Shown piece after piece: positions 1 through 5,505 of a stretch of 5,505 nucleotides of DNA (position 1 is its first letter; every line of letters starts with the position of its first letter). The DNA is from Cyclobacteriaceae bacterium (lineage in GTDB: Bacteria > Bacteroidota > Bacteroidia > Cytophagales > Cyclobacteriaceae), in NCBI GenBank assembly GCA_028289505.1, contig JANQPK010000415.1, positions 1 through 5,505 on the forward strand, given 5' to 3'. The notes under the pieces are model-generated. The model did no database searches and was not told the origin of the DNA. It saw nothing but the letters and a program-made list of their open reading frames with translations. Position numbers and translations under genes: made by a program.

Positions 1-583
1 CCAGGACCTCACCCTGGCGATTCACCGTGTAATAGCTTTCACTTCCCAGCATCACGTCAGGACTGATTATGGATTTAAACTTGTCATAATCCTGGCCATT
101 CACTTTTACGATCTTATCACCAGTCTGCAGTCCTAAATCCTTCCCCAGATCAAATGCGTATATTCCATATTTATTGACCTCATCCTTGGTCACATAGGTC
201 TCCCCATAGTGGTAATTGAGGAAGATAAAAATAATGATGCCCAGAATGACATTAATTATAATTCCCCCCATCATCACTATTAACCGCTGCCAAGCGGGTT
301 TTGATCGGAACTCCCACGGTTTGGGTTCTTCCTTCATCTTTTCAGTATCCAATGATTCGTCGATCATCCCGGATATTTTAACGAAACCACCAAGTGGAAT
401 AGCCCCAATAGAATAAACGGTGTCCTTCCACTTTACCCCAAAGATTTTGGGAGGAAATCCAATACTATACTGTTCTACCCGCATCCCAAAGAACTTAGCT
501 GAGATCAAATGTCCCAGTTCATGCAATCCCACCAAAATTGACAAGCTCAAAATTATTTGAGCGATCATTATTATCGTTTCCAT
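1..583 (-). CDS. rseP: RseP-family site-2 intramembrane zinc metalloprotease (M50), C-terminus outside window
   Basis: The gene encodes a membrane-embedded zinc protease that cuts transmembrane segments of regulatory proteins, such as anti-sigma factors in the E. coli model; the substrate here is unknown. I translated 194 residues from ATG at 583-581 without a stop. Residues about 4-20 form a first membrane helix running into the zinc-binding HELGH at 21-25. GAIPLGGFVKISG at about 60-72 is the conserved GGFVK block after it. A second hydrophobic helix spans about 101-123 (MMGGIIINVILG). A PDZ-like segment begins about 150 with GLQTGDKIVKVNG. The rest of the PDZ region and the later motif carrying the third zinc ligand lie outside the window, so about half the usual length (roughly 440 residues) is missing. 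Its ATG overlaps the dxr stop by one base (TGATG), suggesting translational coupling. No Shine-Dalgarno is evident. The family is certain; the physiological target is not. Confidence 0.95.
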   Translation of the reverse strand, partial: METIIMIAQIILSLSILVGLHELGHLISAKFFGMRVEQYSIGFPPKIFGVKWKDTVYSIGAIPLGGFVKISGMIDESLDTEKMKEEPKPWEFRSKPAWQRLIVMMGGIIINVILGIIIFIFLNYHYGETYVTKDEVNKYGIYAFDLGKDLGLQTGDKIVKVNGQDYDKFKSIISPDVMLGSESYYTVNRQGEVL

Positions 584-1740
584 CAATTGATTATCTCTAG
601 TGCTTTTATTCTTGTTTCTTTATCGGTCTCCACGTAGTCTTCATAGCTGGGTGTTTTTATGAACGGCATCTTAGAAAGACAGGTTTCCACCACGTCCGAC
701 ATCTCAAGAAAACCTATGCGCTCTTTTAAGAACTCCGAAACGGCTATTTCATTCGCTGCATTGAGAACACAGGGCATATTACCCCCTTTATCTGAGGCCT
801 CAAAAGCCAGTGCTAAGTTACGAAATGTTTGCAGATCCGGTTGTTCAAAGGTCAATTGAGGGTACTGCGTGAAATTCATTCTTGGGAAATCAGTTGGTAG
901 TCGTTTCGGATATGAAAGTGCAAACAATATGGGAAGTTTCATGTCTGGCAAACCCATCTGAGCTTTAATCGAACCATCATTAAACTGTACCATACTGTGA
1001 ATAATGGATTGCGGATGTACCACTACTTCAACTTGATCAAGCCTTAAACCAAAGAGCCAGGTAGCTTCAATCACTTCCAAGCCCTTGTTCATCAGCGTTG
1101 CAGAGTCGATGGTGATCTTGGCGCCCATATCCCAGTTAGGATGTTTCAGGGCATCTGCTTTGGTAACATTTCTTAGAAATTCTCTCTCGCGACCTCTGAA
1201 TGGGCCACCAGAAGCAGTAAGTACAATTTTTTCAATAGGATTTTGCCATTCTCCCAAGAGGCACTGGAATATCGCTGAATGCTCGGAATCCACAGGATAA
1301 ATATTTACTGCATTTTCCTCTGCAAGTGAGGTGATCAGCTGCCCTGCCACTACCAAGGTCTCCTTATTGGCTAATGCAATATTTTTACCGGCCTTAATAG
1401 CATTTATAGTGGGTAGTAGTCCAGCATAACCTACCAAGGCAGTGAGCACCAGGTCAATCCCTTCCATGGTTACAACATCAGCAATGGCCCCGTCGGAGTA
1501 AACTTTTATACCCTGCGGATCCAATGCATCCATCACCTTTTGATATTGCTGAGCATCACCGATCACCACTGTATTGGGCTGGTGTCTTAAGCTTTGCTCG
1601 ATCAATAGATCGGCATTACTCCCTGCAGTCAATACCTCGACTTGAAAATGGTCAGGGTGTGACTCCACTACTTCCAAAGCTTGAGTACCAATTGATCCGG
1701 TCGAACCCAGAATGGCAATATTTTTCTTGTCTGATGCTAT
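583..1740 (-). CDS. dxr: 1-deoxy-D-xylulose 5-phosphate reductoisomerase (DXR/IspC), apparent ATA start
   Basis: This cytosolic enzyme converts 1-deoxy-D-xylulose 5-phosphate to 2-C-methyl-D-erythritol 4-phosphate with NADPH and a divalent metal, the committed step of the MEP isoprenoid pathway. Counting from ATA at 1740-1738, the protein is 385 residues, a usual family length. GSTGSIG at 12-18 is the NADPH-binding loop. LANKETLV lies around 123-130. PVDSEHSA at 149-156 carries metal ligands D151 and E153. SGGPFR is at about 177-182, the HPNW flexible-loop tryptophan at about 203, and NKGLEVIEA at about 218-226 supplies N218, K219 and metal ligand E222. No catalytic residue appears lost. The start is odd: after the in-frame TAG at 1749-1747 no ATG, GTG or TTG precedes the NADPH motif. 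The first TTG (1677) would delete that motif and cannot be right. ATA overlaps the upstream GH3 stop as ATAG; ATC at 1746 and ATT at 1719 are alternatives. The stop TGA shares one base with the rseP ATG. Confidence 0.95.
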   Translation of the reverse strand: MASDKKNIAILGSTGSIGTQALEVVESHPDHFQVEVLTAGSNADLLIEQSLRHQPNTVVIGDAQQYQKVMDALDPQGIKVYSDGAIADVVTMEGIDLVLTALVGYAGLLPTINAIKAGKNIALANKETLVVAGQLITSLAEENAVNIYPVDSEHSAIFQCLLGEWQNPIEKIVLTASGGPFRGREREFLRNVTKADALKHPNWDMGAKITIDSATLMNKGLEVIEATWLFGLRLDQVEVVVHPQSIIHSMVQFNDGSIKAQMGLPDMKLPILFALSYPKRLPTDFPRMNFTQYPQLTFEQPDLQTFRNLALAFEASDKGGNMPCVLNAANEIAVSEFLKERIGFLEMSDVVETCLSKMPFIKTPSYEDYVETDKETRIKALEIIN

Positions 1741-3257
1741 TGTGATCTACTTTTGTAATCGTTCAATGCAAAGGGCATTAGTTGTTCCGCGATCTCGCGA
1801 TCATTTGACAGCCTCGGCACCTTATTTTGGCCACCAAGTTTTCCTCTTGCTTTCATATAGTTCCTGAACGAATCTTTATTTAGTGGAATGATTTCTAAAT
1901 TCCGTAAAATGCTTCCGGAAATGAGGTCGTCGTAGTAGCTGTTTAATTTTTGCAATTGCAAATTTAACTCTTTTTCAAAGTCAGACAAATTGCTTGGCTG
2001 ATGGGAGAATTCTATAAACCATTCATGTAATGGTAGGCCTGAGTCTGGGTTTACTTGGGGTGCCACCGTAAACTCAATTATTGATGTTTCCGGAAACTTA
2101 GCGAGTGTGGCCTTCATGGCCTTTTCTACCTCCTCACCAATCACATGTTCGCCAAACGCTGAAATAAAGTGTTTTATTCTACCTGTCACCAACAAGCGGT
2201 ATGGATTCAACGATACGAATTTTACAGTATCACCCAGAGAGTACCCCCACAAACCAGCATTATTGTTCAATATGATGGCATAGTTCACCCCGAGTTCCAC
2301 TTGATCAATAGTCAGCCTTATTGGATTGGAGTTAAAATAGCTGTCAGTTGGAATAAACTCATAGAAAATCCCGCTGTCCAACAGAATCAACAAGCCGGAA
2401 TCATCTGGTATGTCCTGAAAAGCGACAAATCCTTCTGATGCAGGATAGGTCTCCACCGAAGGAATAGTCTTTCCGATTGATTCAAATAATTTGTTTTTAT
2501 AGGGTTCGAAATTCACCCCGCCGTACACGAAAAGTGAGAAATTCGGAAAAACCTCCATGATAGATTTTTCCGTACGCTGCAGAATCCTGTCAAAATACAT
2601 TTGCACCCAGGGCGGGATCCCTGAAATCAATGTCATATCCTGTGATATTGTCTCATCGATTATGCGGTCCACCTTCGCTTCCCAATCCTGCATACAATTG
2701 GTCTGATAAGATGGCAATTGGTTACCTCTCAGATATGCTGGGACGTGATGATTCACAATACCTGATAACCTGCCGGTTGGGATTTTCTCAGTATGATCCA
2801 GTTCTGGGCTACCGGACAAAAAGATCAGCTTACCATCTAGAAAATCGCCATTCCCGGTGTGATATACATAATTAAGCAAGGCATCACGGGCACCATTAAT
2901 ATGATTGGAAATGGAATCACTGGTGATAGGAATGTACTTGGTGCCTGAGGTGGTACCCGAGGTTTTACTAAAATAAATGGGCTTTCCAGGCCATAAAATG
3001 TTTTCCTGCCCCTCAATAATCTTGGAGACGTATTCCTTTATCCCCTCATAATCGTTAACGGGTACAGCTGATACAAAATCTTGATAAGTGCTAATTTTTT
3101 CAAATTGATGACGCTTACCAAACTCTGTGTGTTTTGCCTTTTCGATTAGTGACGAAAACACCATTTTTTGAATCCTGCCGCCATTTTGCATCCACTTCCT
3201 TTGCTTTTTTACTACCCAAGAAGCAAACGGCTTGCTTAGAACTGATCGAATTCCCAT
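1737..3257 (-). CDS. GH3-family acyl-adenylating enzyme (putative acyl-acid amido synthetase), substrate unknown
   Basis: The 506-residue product belongs to the GH3 branch of the ANL adenylate-forming superfamily. Plant members adenylate carboxylic acids such as jasmonate or indole acetate and join them to amino acids; the substrates of bacterial members like this one are not predictable from sequence. Visible ATP-binding motifs are SGTTSGTKYIP at about 100-110 (phosphate loop), YPASEGF at 271-277 and GYSLGD at 338-343. GRIKHFISAFGEHVI at about 359-373 marks the hinge into the mobile C-terminal domain, and the GQNKVPRL near the C-terminus is typical of the family. There is no signal peptide or membrane helix, so it should be cytosolic. 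It begins 26 nt after dnaA stops and its TAG overlaps the probable dxr start, placing it inside a tight transcription unit. The ATG at 3257 gives a typical GH3 N-terminus. Family confidence is high; function is open. Confidence 0.9.
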   Translation of the reverse strand: MGIRSVLSKPFASWVVKKQRKWMQNGGRIQKMVFSSLIEKAKHTEFGKRHQFEKISTYQDFVSAVPVNDYEGIKEYVSKIIEGQENILWPGKPIYFSKTSGTTSGTKYIPITSDSISNHINGARDALLNYVYHTGNGDFLDGKLIFLSGSPELDHTEKIPTGRLSGIVNHHVPAYLRGNQLPSYQTNCMQDWEAKVDRIIDETISQDMTLISGIPPWVQMYFDRILQRTEKSIMEVFPNFSLFVYGGVNFEPYKNKLFESIGKTIPSVETYPASEGFVAFQDIPDDSGLLILLDSGIFYEFIPTDSYFNSNPIRLTIDQVELGVNYAIILNNNAGLWGYSLGDTVKFVSLNPYRLLVTGRIKHFISAFGEHVIGEEVEKAMKATLAKFPETSIIEFTVAPQVNPDSGLPLHEWFIEFSHQPSNLSDFEKELNLQLQKLNSYYDDLISGSILRNLEIIPLNKDSFRNYMKARGKLGGQNKVPRLSNDREIAEQLMPFALNDYKSRSQ

Positions 3258-3283
3258 TTACCTGTTTAACTATTTTGAAGGCA

Positions 3284-4702
3284 CTAAACAGTTCGCATCT
3301 TCAGTTTCTTCTTAAGCTCTTCAATAGACGACTTAAATTTAGAGTCAGTGTCAATCATATCGTTGACTGATTGTACTGCATGTATCACGGTGCTATGGTC
3401 CCTGCCCCCGAAGTGGTAACCAATAGATTTTAAGCTGTGATTGGTGTATTCTTTGGAAAAGTACATCGCAGTTTGTCTGGCGATTACAATCTCCTTCTTC
3501 CGAGTTTTGGCCTTAAGGTCTTCCAATACTACATCGAAATAATCAGAGACCGTCTTTTGAATGAAATCGATACCAACTTCAGAGTCAATATCCTGAACTA
3601 TATTCTTCAGTGTCTGTTTGGCCAATTCCAGATCTATGTCCTTCTTGGTGAGTGAGGCATGCGCGATTAATGATATTATAACGCCTTCTAACTCCCTGAT
3701 GTTGGTATCGACACTGTACGCCAGATACTCGATAACATTCTCTGGGATGTCGATACCGTCGGCTTGCATTTTCTTCTGGATGATAGCAATCCTGGTTTCC
3801 AGGTCTGGTTGCTGCAAATCAGCAGTTAATCCCCATTTAAACCGTGATAAAAGCCGCTCTTCTAGTCCTTTAAGATCCCTGGGAGGGCAATCGCTGGTCA
3901 TAATAATCTGCTTACCGGTTTGATGCAGATGATTGAAAATATGAAAGAAGATTTCCTGTGTTTTTTCTTTTCCTGAAAGGAACTGCACGTCGTCTATAAT
4001 TAGAATATCCACCTGCAGATAAAAGTTAGTGAAGTCCTGAACCTTATTGTTCTTTACTGCTTCGATAAATTGATTGGTGAAATACTCGGAGGAAACATAC
4101 AATACAAACTTTGCACCCAAATTAGCTTTGATTTCATTGCCAATGGCTTGAACCAAATGGGTCTTCCCTAATCCAACACCTCCATACACCATCAACGGAT
4201 TAAAACTGGTAACACCGGGTTTGGAAGCTACTGCAAAGCCCGCAGAACGTGCCAACCGGTTGCAGTCTCCTTCAATAAAAGTATTGAATGTATACTGTGG
4301 GTTGAGATGGGATTTTTGTTGAATTTGATCCAGTGACCTTAAGTCAAAGGGGTTTTTTGGATTTTGCTGTTGACCATTGGGCCCTTTGGAACTTCCGGTT
4401 TTACCAGTGGGTAAACTAATGGTATAGGGTTTGGAATGATCATTCCCTTTATCCACGATTACCGAGTATTCCAACCTTGCATCCAAACCCAATTCGCGAT
4501 CTATTGCCTGTCTTAATAAGCTAACATAGTGTTCTTCTAGCCATTCGTAGAAAAACTGACTCGGTACCTGGATGGTGAGCACATTGTTGTCTAGTTTGAT
4601 CGGAACAATAGGTATAAACCAGGTCTTGAAACTCTGTTCACTTATGTTCTCCTTTATGTAATTAAGACAATTGTCCCATACGGTATTTGAATCCGAATGC
4701 AT
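3284..4702 (-). CDS. dnaA: Chromosomal replication initiator protein DnaA
   Basis: DnaA binds 9-bp boxes at oriC, oligomerises with ATP and opens the origin for helicase loading. The 472-residue length is normal. Domain I (about 1-85) carries the WFIPI...PSQFFYEWLEEHY helicase/DnaA-interaction fold. A low-complexity G/Q/N/P-rich linker (about 86-130) is domain II. The AAA+ domain III begins near QYTFNTFIEGDCNRLA, with Walker A GGVGLGKT at 174-181, Walker B IIDDVQF at 235-241, sensor 1 IIMTSD at 266-271, the box VII arginine in RLLSRFKWGL near 287, and sensor 2 NIRELEG at 334-340. Domain IV ends with the DNA-binding signature GGRDHSTVIHA at 432-442. All key residues are present. The ATG at 4702 gives the expected domain I start. 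The leader has no clear Shine-Dalgarno and is A/T-rich. It is probably the first gene of a unit continuing into GH3, dxr and rseP. Confidence 0.98.
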   Translation of the reverse strand: MHSDSNTVWDNCLNYIKENISEQSFKTWFIPIVPIKLDNNVLTIQVPSQFFYEWLEEHYVSLLRQAIDRELGLDARLEYSVIVDKGNDHSKPYTISLPTGKTGSSKGPNGQQQNPKNPFDLRSLDQIQQKSHLNPQYTFNTFIEGDCNRLARSAGFAVASKPGVTSFNPLMVYGGVGLGKTHLVQAIGNEIKANLGAKFVLYVSSEYFTNQFIEAVKNNKVQDFTNFYLQVDILIIDDVQFLSGKEKTQEIFFHIFNHLHQTGKQIIMTSDCPPRDLKGLEERLLSRFKWGLTADLQQPDLETRIAIIQKKMQADGIDIPENVIEYLAYSVDTNIRELEGVIISLIAHASLTKKDIDLELAKQTLKNIVQDIDSEVGIDFIQKTVSDYFDVVLEDLKAKTRKKEIVIARQTAMYFSKEYTNHSLKSIGYHFGGRDHSTVIHAVQSVNDMIDTDSKFKSSIEELKKKLKMRTV

Positions 4703-4796
4703 TAACTAATAAAGTAACAGGGTTAGTACCAAGCTAGCAAAAAGGGAAACAAATTTTACGAAAAATTACAAATAAAAAAAATCGATTTTTAGTTGA
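4703..4796 (-). promoter_or_regulatory. A/T-rich dnaA upstream region, probable promoter
   Basis: These 94 bp separate the metallophosphatase stop from the dnaA ATG and are the only sizeable non-coding stretch in the window, so the dnaA-led unit is probably transcribed from here. On the minus strand, TAGCTTGG (4736-4729) matches the Bacteroidota -7 pattern TAnnTTTG at all but one defined base, but no TTTG lies at the usual upstream spacing, so the exact promoter is not resolved. A short inverted repeat ACTAA / TTAGT flanks the last 20 or so bases before the ATG. I see no DnaA-box-like 9-mer here, so DnaA autoregulation is not supported by sequence. Confidence 0.4.
4774..4790 (-). terminator. 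A/T palindrome plus T-run after the metallophosphatase gene, possible weak terminator
   Basis: AAAAATCGATTTTT at 4777-4790 is a perfect 14-bp palindrome beginning 6 nt past the metallophosphatase stop. Read on the minus strand it is followed by more T, giving a run of eight. The arrangement resembles an intrinsic terminator, but the stem is all A-T apart from the central TCGA and would be unstable. It could equally be a protein-binding site or simply A/T-rich promoter DNA. Confidence 0.25.
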
Positions 4797-5505
4797 CTAG
4801 TTTGACACTTTTACAGTTTTGGAGGAGTGGGTTATATCACCAGAACCGGCAACTCTTTTAAAGTCAATTCGTCCAAGATTTATTCCACCAAAACCCACCT
4901 GATTTATCAAGGTTGAGTGGCCCTCCGGGCCTGTAATTTGCTCGGGCTCTGGCATAAAAGTATGCGTGTGGCCCCCGATTATCAGATCGATGCCAGCTAC
5001 GGATTCAGCCAACTTTACATCCGATATTTTGCTTCCTTCATACTTGTAACCAAGATGAGATAAACACACTAACAGGTCGCATTCCAGTAATCTAAGCTGT
5101 TGGACCATCTCTTCTGCCACCGGTATTGGATCAATATAGTTGACACCTTTAAAAAGTTTGTCCGGTACCAAACCCTGCAATTCTATCCCCAGGCCAAATA
5201 CACCTACTTTTAAGGCTCCTTTTTCAAATACCTTATAGGGAGTAAACTCATTGCTCAAAGAGGTATTGGCAAAGTCGTAGTTTGAAATAATAAATGGGAA
5301 CTCTGCATGCGGTAGTTGTCGCTGTAAACCCTCCAAGCCGTTATCAAAATCGTGGTTCCCCAATGTGGAAGCGTCGTATTGCATCTGAGACATAAGCTTA
5401 AATTCCAATTCACCTTCAAATAGGTTAAAATACGGGGTGCCTTGGAAAATATCACCGGCGTCAAAAAGCAGCAGTTGGTCTACTTCCTCTCTAATACTCC
5501 TGATA
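4797..5505 (-). CDS. 5'-nucleotidase-family metallophosphatase, N-terminus outside window
   Basis: The product is a calcineurin-like metallophosphoesterase of the UshA/5'-nucleotidase group, likely releasing phosphate from nucleotides or related esters using two metal ions. The frame stays open to the window end, giving 235 residues without a start; a TTG at 5408 is internal, because strongly conserved sequence lies before it. In the visible part, LLLFDAGDIFQG at 11-22 holds a metal-binding D18, GNHDFD at 49-54 is the conserved GNHD catalytic block, SHLG lies at 149-152 and GGHTHTF at 177-183 supplies the late histidine ligands. The first D-x-H motif and any export signal lie outside the window. 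The protein stops soon after the phosphatase domain and has no room for the 5'-nucleotidase C-terminal substrate-binding domain. In Bacteroidota that domain is often encoded by a separate neighbouring gene. The family call is firm; the substrate is inferred. A 94-bp gap separates it from dnaA. Confidence 0.88.
   Translation of the reverse strand, partial: IRSIREEVDQLLLFDAGDIFQGTPYFNLFEGELEFKLMSQMQYDASTLGNHDFDNGLEGLQRQLPHAEFPFIISNYDFANTSLSNEFTPYKVFEKGALKVGVFGLGIELQGLVPDKLFKGVNYIDPIPVAEEMVQQLRLLECDLLVCLSHLGYKYEGSKISDVKLAESVAGIDLIIGGHTHTFMPEPEQITGPEGHSTLINQVGFGGINLGRIDFKRVAGSGDITHSSKTVKVSN

Noticed and set aside
1290..1296. ATCCACA-like partial DnaA box
   Set aside because: It is an isolated partial match within dxr coding sequence, far from any non-coding region.
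1737..1750. Programmed frameshift joining GH3 to dxr
   Set aside because: No slippery heptamer is visible near AGATCACAATAG, and both proteins have normal family lengths alone, so a fusion is not needed.
2169..2438. 89-codon open frame on the plus strand opposite the GH3 gene
   Set aside because: It is antisense to conserved GH3 sequence with no family motif; it is a shadow frame.
3618..3923. 101-codon open frame on the plus strand opposite dnaA
   Set aside because: It lies wholly antisense to strongly conserved dnaA sequence and its translation shows no recognisable domain; it is a shadow frame.
4449..4457. TTATCCACG, one mismatch from a DnaA box
   Set aside because: It is a single site inside the dnaA coding sequence, with no neighbouring boxes; chance occurrence is likely.
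5255..5464. 69-codon minus-strand frame overlapping the metallophosphatase
   Set aside because: It is out of frame with the conserved FDAGD and GNHD motifs that clearly define the real reading frame.

Overview
The window looks like chromosomal housekeeping DNA from a member of the Bacteroidota, probably a Cytophagales-like lineage. The phylum call rests on protein style (DnaA, DXR, RseP and GH3 sequences), on A/T-rich leaders without clear Shine-Dalgarno sites, and on a metallophosphatase that ends without the usual 5'-nucleotidase C-terminal domain. The genus-level hint is inference. There is no sign of a mobile element, CRISPR array, tRNA or rRNA.

All five genes lie on the minus strand, so transcription runs from high to low coordinates. 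In that order they are: a 5'-nucleotidase-family metallophosphatase with its N-terminus cut off by the window end (4797-5505); a 94-bp A/T-rich gap holding a 14-bp palindrome and probably the dnaA promoter; complete dnaA (3284-4702); a complete GH3-family adenylating enzyme (1737-3257); dxr (583-1740); and rseP, cut off at its C-terminus (1-583).

From dnaA to rseP the genes are packed tightly: a 26-nt gap, then a 4-nt overlap, then a 1-nt overlap. This suggests one operon joining replication initiation, an acyl/amide-forming enzyme of unknown substrate, the committed step of MEP isoprenoid synthesis, and a site-2 intramembrane protease. The dxr-rseP pairing is common in bacteria; the dnaA and GH3 neighbours are less easily explained by shared function.

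The one real oddity is the start of dxr. No ATG, GTG or TTG lies between the upstream in-frame stop and the NADPH-binding motif. The best candidate is an ATA codon whose last two bases form the start of the GH3 stop codon. I found no convincing novel multi-gene system; most other observations are modest.
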